This document shows positions 46,581-57,679 of a stretch of DNA of 64,000 bases, one piece after another (position 1 is the first letter of the stretch; the number at the start of each line of letters is the position of its first letter). Under the pieces are notes generated by a model. The model was not told the origin of the DNA. It was given only the letters and a program-made list of their open reading frames with translations, and made no database searches. A program made the position numbers and the translations under genes. Source of the stretch: Hetaerina americana (taxonomy: Eukaryota; Arthropoda; Insecta; Odonata; Calopterygidae); contig JAKTNV010000009.1 of assembly GCA_022747635.1 (NCBI GenBank), positions 28,931,622 through 28,995,621 on the forward strand, read 5' to 3'.

Positions 46581-46635
46581 TTATATATATGTATGTATAT
46601 ATATACATATGCATATATATATATATATATACATA

Positions 46636-46717
<82 letters not shown>

Positions 46718-46720
46718 AAC

Positions 46721-46755
<35 letters not shown>

Positions 46756-46778
46756 CATATATATACATATGCATACAT
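46581..46778. repeat. (TA)n/(TG)n microsatellite
   Basis: About 200 nt of TA alternation with TATGCATA and TATGTATA interruptions. All frames across it are Ile/Tyr repeats. Confidence 0.95.
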
Positions 46779-46829
46779 ACAGTTAGAGAGAGACGTCATG
46801 TGTTTAATTAGGAGGGTCCCCTCTTTGTG

Positions 46830-48000
46830 TGTTCGCATGTGTCTGTTTGCCCTCCTCTCTACCCTTGCGGTGCCCGAAACTTTGCAGCCGTCAGCTCGGT
46901 CGTGGCAGGAAGCATATCAATCGTTAATTAAAAGTTGCACGCGTGCGGTCTCATTATTACCCGATCCCGCGACCCTCTTCTCCCCCCCCCCCTATTTTCC
47001 TCGCCAACACCCTCCCCCTTCCCCTAACCTCCGAACTCTTGTCTATTCGCTTGCTTTCCGGGTCTGTCTCGCGTCGTAGTAGTAACCGACTGTTCTGTTT
47101 GTATGCGGTCATGCCCTTCTCTCCCTCTCTCTCTCTCTTCGCCCGTCCGTCTCTATCCCTCCACAATTTTCCTTTATAAGCCCTCAAACCTCGTCCCTCT
47201 CTTGCGGGTAGTTCATCGGCGGTTCGTTAGGGAGCACAATTGTGGCGCTATTCTGCCGAAAAAGGGACGACAGATGTCTCTAACAAAACCTTGCACTGGT
47301 CGGGTCGGCCAAGTTTTTCTTTCTCAACACACCCACACACACTTTTTTTTCGTTTTTCAAAAAAATCAAGTGTTTTTCTCCTTTTCCCGAACGTGAAAAA
47401 AGATAAACGTGAAGGGAGGAGTTTGAGGTGAGGGTGGTCTCGTAAAGGATTGCAGATAGGTTACGGTGCGGAGGGGGGGGGGGGCAGCTGAGGAGGGTGC
47501 GGGAGAGTTGGACGGGGATTTAGTGAGGGAATTGTTAGGGCGGAGGGAGAGCGTGGGTGGCTTCGGATGGGGTGAGGTCGTTTGAGTCGCGGGCACAGAG
47601 GAGGAAGGACAAGTGCGGAGGGTGGGGGAGAGTGGGGGCGGGCACAAAGGTGGCCCGCGTCGTTAAGAGCCGGTGCTGACTTGCGCGTGAGCATTTCTCC
47701 CTTCTTTTTAATTCATTTGTTCACTTTTTTTCCATGTGTTCAAATCGTTGTCCCATTGTTTCCGCGGTCGAGGTGAGCCGTGTTTCCGCGGACTCATTAG
47801 TGAGGGCTGCCTTCGGCCGCAGCAGGGAGAACGTTGGTCGGTTTTACCGTGGAACAAAAATGCGTTCGAATTAATGGAGATTGCGAGAGATTTTGAAAAG
47901 GGGTGGCTGGGAAAAAAAGCGGTGGGTGGAGTTGGTGAGGGTGGGTGAGGGAGAGGTGGTTTGGAGGGTGGGATTGCCACTTTTTCCCCGTTTCTCCATT
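46830..48000. promoter_or_regulatory. CpG-rich island with possible core promoter and 5' exon
   Basis: GC-rich block with C run 46982-46992 and G run 47473-47484. A TATAAG at 47175 is followed at about 47205-47235 by GGGTAGTTCATCGGCGGTTC. The TATA-to-start distance would be about 35 nt, slightly long. A donor-like CGAG/GTGAGC occurs at 47773. A promoter with an untranslated first exon of about 560 nt is possible but unproven. Frames on both strands here are low complexity. Confidence 0.25.
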
Positions 48001-48540
48001 AATTTTCGCGTTCTCTTTTGTGAATCGGATCTCATTTTAATCGTAGTTGTCACAAAATGATGTCTTCCCTTGCCCAAACACGAGCACCCATCGTGCTTTG
48101 AACTTGAACCTCTCATGATTCTTCGGTTAAGTCTATTCCATGGGTTTGCCCTGGTGCAAACATTAAAAAAAAGGAATTTCTCAAAATAGGTATACTTGTA
48201 ACAAAATACGAGAACTCGTACTTTGAATATAGGAAAGGCTTGATTTTTTATGAAAGTGTGTACTTGGGCAGCCTCCTTAAAGTTTATTTTTAACTGAGGG
48301 AATAGCTGATCGAATGAATTTTTAGTTGAATAACCCGGGTTAATTCTAAAAATATTTGCATTGGATGTTGTAAAAACGATGAATTATGAGGATAAGTAAA
48401 TGTTGGCAAATTGGAGAATTGAGTATTAAATCGTTTATAGAATAGGTGACAGTTCTAATTATCGTAATTCATTCGAATGTTTCAATGGTATCAGACGAGA
48501 CGTGATGACTCTCTTTAGATTTTCCAAAAAAGAAATACCC
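48000..48540. other. No recognised gene
   Basis: AT-rich sequence following the island; no feature recognised. Confidence 0.45.
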
Positions 48541-48544
48541 TTAC

Positions 48545-48668
48545 AAGGTTCTACTGATATTTTTATTGCCCGACCGGTTTGGATATAATGCATCATGATG
48601 ATGATTTGCCTGATGGCGATACCTTGTATAGCAACCGGTTGAGCAATAATAAATGTGTGTAGAACCTT
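48545..48668. repeat. Fold-back with ACCGGTT arms
   Basis: AAGGTTCTAC...ATTTTTATTGCCCGACCGGTTTGG at the left is inverted at the right as CAACCGGTTGAGCAATAATA and GTAGAACCTT. The centre holds CATCATGATGATGA and GCCTGATGGCGATACC. Layout matches the fold-backs at 36841-36923 and 51927-52034, so the three are probably one superfamily. Confidence 0.6.
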
Positions 48669-48669
48669 G

Positions 48670-49155
48670 CAGGTGAATTTATTTTTTGAAAAAATCATTT
48701 GGATGAGGTTGATAGGGGAGAATTATTATATCGTAAAGTTGAAATTTTCCAATCTCTACTTGAACGATTTCTTGTGACAATTTTTTTGCCGTACGCTTCG
48801 CAAGAAATCAGTGGGTAAAAAATCAAGAAGAAGGAAGCGTGACAAACACAAGTCATGAATTGCAATATTGAAGTGGTAACAAGGGGAGGAAACTATTAAA
48901 AAAAAGTAAGATATGTTATCAATGAAACCATGAGAACCAATTATATAACCCTTTAATCGGGCAATGAAAGAATTGAAATCAGGATGAAGACTATGGGCTA
49001 GAAATTTTACATGAAGATATATAAGAAATTTAGTAATTCACTTCATGGGAAGAGATATTTTTTTATCGACCCACTTTTTGTCAAAACCACTGACCGCTAA
49101 TTATCCGGATTGATAAAATCACAGTAATCAACGCGAAGGTTGACTTTTTAGATGA
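48670..49155. other. No recognised gene
   Basis: AT-rich sequence; nothing recognised. Confidence 0.45.
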
Positions 49156-49159
49156 AGTT

Positions 49160-49310
49160 TTAGCTCACCAAGGGGTATTCATGAAATTCACTCATTAACA
49201 GGGTATTTAGGGAGCTAGTTCCTTCACTTTTGCTGTATAAGGCTACCCAGGAAGAGCTGCTGCACGAAAAATAAACAGATTGATTGAAGCTCAGGGTGTT
49301 CAAAGTTCGA
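49160..49310 (-). repeat. Degenerate SINE (shared-tail family), minus strand
   Basis: On the minus strand: CAAGTTCGAACTTTGAAC (B-box-like), then CAGCTCTTCCTGGGTAGCCT and GTGAAGGAACTAGCTCCCT, then AGTGAATTTCATGAATACCC. The order matches the tail at 35780-35880, with divergence. Confidence 0.45.
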
Positions 49311-49319
49311 ACTTGGGCA

Positions 49320-50700
49320 ATTCACGTAGTAACCGAAAAGCTCTAACAACGTTTCTATCCCAATTTTATTTAATTATATAATAGCATTATTTAATTTTGT
49401 AGCAATATGACTTGGAGGTTATCGTCATGGGGCGTTGCCAGGTAATAGTCTAGGTATGGAAGGATATTGGTGGATCTAACTTCAAGGGACTGATAAAAAT
49501 GAATTGTCATGGTGGTTTAAGTGCGATAGCTTTGTTATTAGACACATTTCACTTCTCCATATTTTTATGGAATTAATTATTTCACAAAATTTGACACCTT
49601 AATCCCTAATATAACAGAGAAACACACACGAAATAAATACTAATGAGGTCAAATAATATTAGTAAAAAATACCAATAATTAAAAAAATACAAGATACGTA
49701 CGTATACCAACATAAAACTATCAATAATTAAAGAAATGGAGGATATCAACAAAAAATATCGAAGAAACCAACGCAGCTTTATCAGTTATTTGGAGCATAT
49801 TTGAGACAACTGTATATATATAAATAATTTCTACTGTTAACAATATTTTATAATATTTTCTTTCAAATCTAGCCCGTGATGGTATCTCCTTTAGCTAAGG
49901 TTATATTGTTTACTTATTGCTATGGTGACGAGTTTTTCAGTGAAAGCGCTGTGATAGGAATTCTTTTCACTAATATTTGCAAGAATATTTGAATAAATTA
50001 TCACAATCACAATCAAAATGCTCTTCATTCATCTCTCCTTCCTCCAAATATCATTACGTTTTCTTTAGAGTTAAGATCAATAACGGATCTAGAAAGCCTT
50101 TAAAGAGAAACCATTGATATATATGAGAAAACATTAAGTTAATTTTAGAGAAATGGACGTTCAATATGAAATTCATTGTACTCATTTAGAGAGCGCTACG
50201 CACCTCGTAGCAGAGAATTGTATGCTTTGGACATGAATGTTTTTAAAATTTTATTTCGTTGAATTAGTAATATTAATTTAATTTTATATAACAAAATATA
50301 TTCGTTAAAAGGGAGCCACTATCTTCCCTCAACCTTGGATCCAACAGTGGGTGAGACTGAAGTGCTAACAGTTCTTTGCTGAACAGCGCAATGCCATCGT
50401 AATTTTGTCCATTTGGTTCACACTCAAAGGTAAAAAATATGGTCCTGCTGTATTAAGCAAGACTTAATATAGAGATTATTCATTTAGAATATTTCATCAG
50501 TATTGGATTTTTGGCATTCGAGTACTATTCTGTGACTAATATTACTAAAATCGTTCCGCATACGGAACTAAAATTTGGATGTGGGGTGGGACCCGGAGTT
50601 TGCTGATGATAGAGTCAAGTGCTCACTTGTTTTTAGAACCTCATTCGCGAAAACTGACTGCAACAAAAATGCGGTTAGGACTCTGGAACGACTGAGAGGA
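49320..50700. other. AT-rich; possible coding-like patch at 50310-50430
   Basis: Two adjacent frames read protein-like stretches (YLPSTLDPTVGETEVL, then FFAEQRNAIVILSIWFTLK) up to a GTAAAA at 50432. They are in different frames, so either a decayed gene piece or chance. Nothing else recognised. Confidence 0.25.
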
Positions 50701-50707
50701 TTTGCAA

Positions 50708-51160
50708 TCACAAGAGCCGTTCTATTCGAAGGAGAATGACGGTGTGTCGGTCGAGGCGCCTCCCTGAATCCTCCCGCGTCGTCGGTTGCTCAATCGATCC
50801 GCTGCTGCTTTTAATGTAATGAAGGCGGCGACGATGATGAACAAGAATATAAAAATCAATCAAAGCCCAGAAAAACACTATTTCCGGATTGAAACATTGG
50901 TGGACCACGAATTCCATGGAAATGAGGAACAATGGAGGAGGCACGGGCTCCCGGCGACAGACGCAGCGATGTGTTGCATTCACATTTATGAAATTGCGCT
51001 GAAATTGATCGAGTTCTTTCGAAAACCCGAACGTCCGTTCCCCCCTCTATCCATCCCGATAGATAGTTCGTCTGGTGTGCGATTTTTAATCTTGATAAAA
51101 ACTACTGTTTTCACTCAGTCTGTCAACTTTTCCTCTAGTCAAGTCAGATGCAAATGGTGA
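50708..51160. other. Moderately GC-rich block with unassigned frames on both strands
   Basis: The plus frame 50786-51160 (124 codons) and minus frame 50983-50708 (91 codons) overlap. Neither has a recognisable domain or a strong codon pattern. The block stands out from the AT-rich surroundings and could be an exon or a conserved non-coding element. Confidence 0.25.
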
Positions 51161-51164
51161 AATG

Positions 51165-51920
51165 TATCCACTTAGGTGAAAATAAATTCTTAGAAATATT
51201 TTCTCAAATTCTACGTTAAGGTTTTCGTCATCGTTTAGGTAAATGGTAACGTCTCCCCTTAATGACCGAATTGCAAGAAATAAACCTGTGAAAGGTTCGA
51301 AAGCCAAGCATACGTGACTTAAATCTTTCTTCTCAGTACGTTTAACAGTGCGAATTGCTTAATTGAATAAAGAGCTTGTAGCAGATTACCTGAAGAATTA
51401 GAGAATTAATTTCTAAGCTACTGAATAATACTTTGCAAACTACTGATTTTTTTTGCAAGCTCATAATGATTGAATAACTGCTTTCATTTTTTATCTCGAG
51501 TAGACTAGGGAGGTATTTTCTTTTTCCCAATTTTTGTAGTGGAATCGGAACGGATCTGCTGGCTGTCAAATTCAAAAGTTAATAGCACCATGGGAATGCA
51601 TTTCCTAACAGAACTATTTGTTAACATTTCATAGAGATTTTTGAAGCATTAATAATGCGTTTTATAGATGTCTCTCAACTGGCTGTTTTGGTCATTTAAA
51701 ATTCAAATAATTTCGATGAAGTTTTGCCGAATTTATCTCAACATTTAAGTACGAAAATGTGTAAAATTTAAGAAAAAAGTAGGATAAAAAAGTATGCCAT
51801 GAGTTCATTGGAAATGAATGAACAAAATAAAAAAGGGTTATGATCAAATATCATAATATATGATTCTCTGAGTATATTGGATACATATTCAATATTGGTT
51901 TGTGAAACATGTATATACTT
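51165..51920. other. No recognised gene
   Basis: AT-rich sequence; nothing recognised. Confidence 0.45.
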
Positions 51921-51926
51921 TTCCAT

Positions 51927-52034
51927 AAGTTTATTGGTAACGTACTACGCGTTTCGGTTCACAGAACCATCATCATGAACAAGACCGACGATGGTTTTGT
52001 GAACTGAAACTCGTAGCACGTTACCAATAAACTT
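51927..52034. repeat. 45-bp-arm fold-back with hammerhead-like core
   Basis: Arms 51927-51971 and 51990-52034 pair with a few mismatches around an 18-nt centre. On the minus strand the left arm reads ATGATGATGGTTCTGTGAAC then CGAAACGCGTAG. This resembles a hammerhead core (CTGATGA, short stem GGTTC/GAACC, GAAAC), with the first C replaced. Such motifs are known in Penelope-like retroelements; the link here is inferred. Confidence 0.65.
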
Positions 52035-52039
52035 GTAAA

Positions 52040-52555
52040 CCAGTAAACTTGCAAATTGTTTTTCTCACAATGACGAACTTCGACTACATCTTGACTGAAT
52101 CTGTTGAATGTATTTGTATAATGTGGTCGTTATTTTATTATTTCCCACATCCATTCACTTAAAATCACTAAACCGGCATAGAACACTTCTGTCATTTCTG
52201 TCTATTTCTGATAAATCCAAATTAATCCATATTATTTCAAATCCGATCAATATCTTATTTTATATTCAAACTTTCTTCCAGTACTTCTTATACTTTTGCC
52301 CACTTTCCACTACTTCTTACATTTTGTCAGCTGCAATTATGCTTATATTGGCGTACCGAAGTTTTATTTAATCGTATTAATATAGGGAGGAGTAATATAG
52401 TAACACTTCGCCACATTGTCGTTTACCTTAGATTAGTCGTGCAATTCACATACTACCAACGGATATTCTGCCAACGTTTTAATCCCTTGGTTTCTCCTAT
52501 AATCTTTCATGAATATTTTTCCGATATTTACAATATCACCCATACTTTGCTTCAG
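52040..52555. other. No recognised gene
   Basis: AT-rich, Ile/Leu/Ser-rich plus frame 52108-52371 without a domain. Possibly antisense LINE sequence. Confidence 0.35.
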
Positions 52556-52559
52556 TTAT

Positions 52560-53060
52560 GTCGTCGCATTCACTAACTGTGATATTGGCCTTCCTATTCT
52601 CCTCGTCACGAAGGACTGCTTTCGTTTGTGATGCATTTGTCCTAAATTTCATTTTCTCCAGTCTATCTAATTGAAGCTGTCTAGGGCTTTCATCACATAG
52701 ACAATCGGTCAACTCAATTGCGTTGTTCTAGGTTTTGAAGCGCAGTCAAATTTACATCTCCAGCCAAAACCCCAGCCTTTATTATCACCTATACCAGTAG
52801 CGCATTCATAAAAACACTGTACAGGACTAGTGACATTAAGTAATCTTGTTTCACAGCATGATTTCAAATCACTCGCTCAAGGTCCCATTCACTCTTTCTC
52901 TTATCATATATTTCATTCTCACTTCGCCATAATAGCAGTCACTAGCTACCATTCACTATATATTCTGACAAAAACTTTGACAATTTCCCTCTGTATAAAT
53001 CTTATCGTATGCCTTTTCCAAACCGACGGAAACCTGACAAACTTTCTTACGTGCTTCCAT
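52560..53060 (-). pseudogene. LINE reverse transcriptase relic (palm)
   Basis: On the minus strand: GLEKAYDKI near 53010 (compare D-EKAYD of reverse transcriptase), then YYGEVRMKY and GTLSE followed by FEIML near 52850-52900, and further on a stretch resembling the post-catalytic region with RQLQLDRLEKMKF and NASQTKAVL near 52620-52690. Several stops and frameshifts lie between them. The motif order fits a non-LTR element, and the catalytic YxDD motif is not preserved. Confidence 0.45.
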
Positions 53061-53590
53061 ACGTCAGAGTGCAAGTATATATCTTACTAGTATGCTATAG
53101 TGATCAACGTATTGCTTCAAAAGGCATACTTTCTTCTTCAGCATCATAAAAATAGGCGTAGCATTGAGCTAGGCATTGATTTTGTGGGCGGTATGCTGGC
53201 GGAAATGACCCAAGGCTGAGTGGTGTAAGGCCGTAACATTTAGGACAGAACGCTACCTGTACGTAGGGTTTAACCTTTCAAACTCACTTTTTAGTTACTC
53301 TCAAAAGTCAAACCCACTCAAAACCACTCGCTTTTCCTTCGAGCATTGAAGCCATTGGCAGATAAATACTTTTTTTTTGTTCAAGGGCGGGCCCTGTAAT
53401 TACAAATGCATGGATAAAAAAGAAATCTTTCTTCGAACTTGTGTAAATGCATGTTAATAATAGTGCCATATACAAGTGACAAGGCACCATGACTCAAACA
53501 AAATCTGTTACCTATTACTCTTATGCAAAGTAAATAATCGTACATCATATGTTTGTCTAATTTTTTTGTGCCATGAATGTATTTTTGCAA

Positions 53591-53751
53591 GTAAATATGA
53601 GCCGGAAAACACAAAAAGAATAGGTCAGCTTGTGGAGCATACACGATTAAGCATTATAAACGCAATTGAACACTCGCAAACAATATTATCGGTATTGTGA
53701 ATGGAACCTTCAAAGGTTCTGTTGGTGCACCAGATATTCGTTTATTTGATA
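53591..53751 (+). other. Protein-like frames ending at a strong splice donor
   Basis: After TTTTTGCAAG, one frame reads KYEPENTKRIGQLVEHTRL and INAIEHSQT, then stops at 53698. An overlapping frame reads IIGIVNGTFKGSVGAP and DIRLFD up to AG/GTGAGTG at 53752. Joined by one frameshift they would make a 53-residue exon-like segment. It could be a decayed exon or pseudogene, or chance. I do not recognise the protein. Confidence 0.25.
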
Positions 53752-53854
53752 GGTGAGTGCCAATTTAGTGAGGAGAATTATGTCTTATATTTCACTTCGG
53801 AAAAATAACTTGAAAAATTTACGAATATATAACTATATAATTATGTTTGTGCAT

Positions 53855-54036
<182 letters not shown>

Positions 54037-54787
54037 GAGGGTCATCCGGAAAGTAGTACCCGTTCGTGAAATAAAGACACAAAAGTAAATATTAACAAAC
54101 ATAAAAAATTTTATTTGAAAGAGGATACTTTAAACTACTTCTCAACATAATCTCCAAGCAAATTAAGGCATTTGTCATAACGTGTGACAAGTTTCTGTAT
54201 TCCTGCTGCATAGTCCTTCGCCGCCAGCTCATTGAGATACGCGAGGGACCCATCTTGCACAAATTTTTGCATAATGCAGATGGTGTTTAACAATTTCATG
54301 AACAATTGTTCGAGAAACATTGGGAAAATGCTCACAGATGTCATCAATTGTGACGCGCCGATCGTTCCTCACGAATTCGTCAACTGAGCTCACCAGTTGG
54401 TCTGTAATGACAGACGGTCTCCCCGAACGCTCATCGTCGTGTGTGTTCCCCCTCCCCATGTTGAAGTTGCGACACCACCGCCGAACAGACGACTCGTCCA
54501 TTACATTGTCTCCATACACCTCCTTTAATTGGCGATGAATATCACATGGGCGAACGTTTCTTGCATTGAGGAATTTAATCACTGCCCTCACTTCACAACT
54601 GGCGGCGTTCTCAATTTTTTTAAACATTGTAAACAATCACAGAAACAACACAGGCAATGCTAGCGTCACGCAACTTGGCTCAGAGAAGGCAGACAAGCCA
54701 CTGAAGCTATCTGACCTCGTCCAGCGGCTACTCGCGTCGTCAGCACTTCATGCGGCACGAACGGGTACTACTTTCCGGATGACCCTC
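54037..54787 (-). mobile_element. 751-bp internally deleted mariner-like element, copy B
   Basis: By eye it is base-for-base identical to copy A (20649-21399), including both 32-bp termini (54037-54068 and 54756-54787). On the right it is followed directly by GTATATATA; on the left by (CA)n and (TA)n. It has inserted within a (TA)n tract between the arms of an older inverted repeat. Confidence 0.92.
54135..54636 (-). pseudogene. Deleted mariner-like transposase, copy B
   Basis: It has the same frames as copy A: N-terminal DNA-binding half from 54636 (135 codons, ending CARWVPRVSQ) and C-terminal end (54135-54347, ending GDYVEK) in another frame, with the catalytic domain deleted. The matching breakpoint shows that both copies descend from one deletion event, not from two. 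Confidence 0.88.
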
Positions 54788-54789
54788 GT

Positions 54790-54910
54790 ATATATATATA
54801 ATAAATTGGACAGCAGCAAACAATATAGAAACACATAAAAGATAACTCACACGTTATTTCTTTATCATTTCGACGGAATTCTGCTCAGTCTTCATCGGAA
54901 GATATAGAAG
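54790..54910 (-). repeat. Right arm with hammerhead-like core
   Basis: On the minus strand: CCGATGAAGACTGAGCAGAA, then TTCCGTCGAAATGATAAAG and ACGTGTGAGTTATCTTTTAT. CCGATGA...GTCGAAA resembles a hammerhead core with one changed base in CTGATGA. The distal part is the inverse of 53855-53925. Confidence 0.5.
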
Positions 54911-54935
54911 TAATGCAATAATATATAATTATTTA

Positions 54936-54937
<2 letters not shown>

Positions 54938-54989
<52 letters not shown>
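54938..54989. repeat. (TA)n microsatellite
   Basis: Uninterrupted TA alternation of about 50 nt. Confidence 0.95.
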
Positions 54990-54991
<2 letters not shown>

Positions 54992-57130
54992 CGAATTTGG
55001 GTACTATTTTGTTATACGTACTCTTTGAGCGCTTTAACGTCAAATCGGTAAAATAATGACCACACTGTTTTTGATTTTCTAAACAACTGTAGAATTAAAA
55101 ATGAAACTAAGAAATACCAATTTCTAGCTAGATATCTGGAACGGTGAGTATCCGTACAAATTTGGCAAGACTCCCGGAATAAGTATTTATAAAAATTTCA
55201 AATACTCTTAATTAGTGAACCAAGACTAATTTTTAAAATATTTCATGAAGTTAATTTAGTAATTATTATTTAAAATATAAAAATTGCTTGATAATTCCCA
55301 TAATTCCAATAACATTCAATGGTTTTGTTGCTTTTAGTGTGTTTTTTACCTTTTTTGCTCTTTTTGAAATCATATTCCGTCGTCAATATAATGGTATCTG
55401 AAAGGATAGCAGCTGAAGAAATGGAGTTTTGAGTCAAAGGCGTCCGGTTCGTGAGACTCCAAGGTCGAATTTCTTCGTTGGTAATCAAAATTTTGAAGGA
55501 CGACTTCTATAATTATAAGTGTTATTAGCGAGAAAAGTAACATGATTATTAATTCAATGTTATTTAAATACATTTATTAGAATCTTTTTTATATATTATT
55601 TGTCGTTTTCTTTACAAACACTGCAGAGAACACCTCTTAGCAACAGTACTTCAATCTATCTCCTGATAACGATTTCACTATGTCAAATGCTAATTTTCTA
55701 CCAAAGAAGAAATATTCGAAAAAAAATACTTATATGGCGCAGCAGTCAATGGCTAAAATTGCAAAACAAGCGTTTTGCAATTTTAACATGCAAAGCTTAT
55801 GTCATTCACTGTAATCATTACAATTCTCCGTTCTATATTTCCAAATTATCATATGACTAGCAGATGGCTAAGATATACCTACCTGCCATATCTGTACTTA
55901 TTTTTTCTCCTCCCAAGATTCAAACCTATTTTATCAATCATCAAAAATATAAACACTTATTCATTTGTATTGATTTTATGGAGATGAATTAATGGTGCTA
56001 TTTTTCTGTATTCATCACATCATTCAACTGGAAGGTTGGTTTTGAAAGGTATGGTTAGGGCTCGCTAAGCCTTCATTTAAGCGGAATTCACACATTGAGG
56101 GCTGGGAGGAGAGTTTGAAATGGTATTATCCCAATTTTTTCTATTTTAGCCTATAAAACAATCCTGCCAAACCACTGGACTGTCTCCCTAGATTCTTGTT
56201 TTACTTCATCTTGTTTTGTGATTGGTGTTGAGGGTTTGAGAGAGTTCCAACTATGAAGAATAAAGAAGCGGCATTGATTGGTGCCATCCATCAATATGAA
56301 TATGATCATGTGAAAACTAAAGTTTTTAATAATAGTAATTGTTACACCGTGTTAGCCGTCGAGTTTTCTTGATATTCTTTGCGAGAATGTGAGTGGCTCT
56401 GAAAATGTACATGTGTGCATGGCCTTACACACAATAAGATATTCATTTATTCAATAATGTTCTTTATATCAACGTTTATTTGATCCTATTGAGCAAATAC
56501 AGTCTCAGGATTTCATCAGCCAACATTTTTGCTGAAATCGTCCGCGAAAAAAATTCCAGCTTAATTAATTGACGCGCAACTTATTATTATCAAGCGTAAT
56601 TTCTCAGTCCCCAATTTATGCGAAATCACTGTTTCTACGTGGTCAGTCAAAAAAGGGTTTTAAATTTATTTAAAAACGAATTGCTGATCAAACGTGTTGG
56701 TTGATATCACCTAAACCAATGTTTTCAGCATTATTTCTGGCAGTCGAAACTCTTGTTGTTCAGCCTTTTTCCCTCTGTAGTCCTTCATTTTCTAACTCCC
56801 CGTCATAGTGTTCTAATATTCTCTTCTTCCTCCTTCCCCGACATCAAGAAGGAAGTAAATTGGTGTGCAAGAGAAGAACTAGCGGTATATTTAGATGTGG
56901 TGTGTAGATTTAGGATGTGTCTGCATCTAACATGATGAAATGTCTATATTCGTCAAAATATCACCAGTTGCCTAATAATCGCAGCGGTTAGCTCTTGTCT
57001 AATGCTTGACAATTTTTTTTATTCATTATGCTATGCCATACAAATTTTATCGGCAAATATATTGTGTTAATATTATCAGCTTAAATTCATTCAGAGGAAT
57101 GAGAATTAGGATCAAATGAATAAAAACCAT
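54990..57130. other. AT-rich; weak exon candidate at 55094-55145
   Basis: AACTGTAG followed by about 52 nt open in one frame (IKNETKKYQFLARYLER) and a donor GTGAGTAT at 55146 could be a small exon, at low confidence. A hairpin with 14-bp arms lies at 55754-55785. Nothing else recognised. Confidence 0.3.
55754..55785. repeat. Perfect hairpin, 14-bp arms
   Basis: TAAAATTGCAAAAC and its exact inverse flank a 4-nt loop (55768-55771). Confidence 0.9.
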
Positions 57131-57135
57131 CTTCA

Positions 57136-57675
57136 TTAGTCCATTGGATGCATAAAAAAGGATTTCTTCTTAATGCACTTTGTACCTACGCATGTTAAAT
57201 TATGCCCCCAACTATGAAAAGTATACATTATTTCAAAATGTGAAGCAGCGTATAAGACACACCGCCGTTGTTTACGTCGGCTGAGTATAAGTTCCGAGTC
57301 CAATTTCGTGTTATCTTCTTTCCGTAGAATCGTTAATTTTGGTACGCCATTAGATGCGCATGCATAACTCTTCGACATTGATTCTTTCCAGTATAGCCGT
57401 TGTCCACGAAAACTCTTCTGCTCAACTGCATTAAAGAAATCAGTTAAATTGTGAGCATCGAACACCAAAGAATATGTTCTGGGTGAGAGGATCGGTATAG
57501 TTGAAGCAGAATGATACTGAGTCCATAAGATTAAGACATTTAATCTCAGAATGTTTAAGTAAATTCTTTCGGTTTCGAATTTTGGAATCATCCATCTAAA
57601 ATAAAATATTTTAGATGCAAAATATACGCAAAATAAAGAACAACAGCTATAGTTTGATAGGTTGAGCTTCACCAA
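57136..57675 (-). CDS. Unassigned 179-codon frame
   Basis: This is the longest frame that does not belong to a transposon, microsatellite or strand-biased island. The first third is hydrophobic and Leu/Ile/Phe-rich. Residues about 65-145 look more protein-like (SPRTYSLVFDAHNLTDFF, LRKEDNTKLDSELILSRRKQ). No signal peptide, domain or catalytic motif is clear, and no neighbour gives context. In DNA with this AT content a frame this long is uncommon but not decisive. It could be an old retroelement piece. Confidence 0.25.
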   Translation of the reverse strand: MVKLNLSNYSCCSLFCVYFASKIFYFRWMIPKFETERIYLNILRLNVLILWTQYHSASTIPILSPRTYSLVFDAHNLTDFFNAVEQKSFRGQRLYWKESMSKSYACASNGVPKLTILRKEDNTKLDSELILSRRKQRRCVLYAASHFEIMYTFHSWGHNLTCVGTKCIKKKSFFMHPMD

Positions 57676-57679
57676 GTTA

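Noticed and set aside
46393..46838. Long Ile/Tyr-repeat frames on both strands
   Set aside because: They are translations of (TA)n/(TG)n microsatellite in every phase; the same applies at 20.5, 21.4, 38.5 and 53.9 kb.
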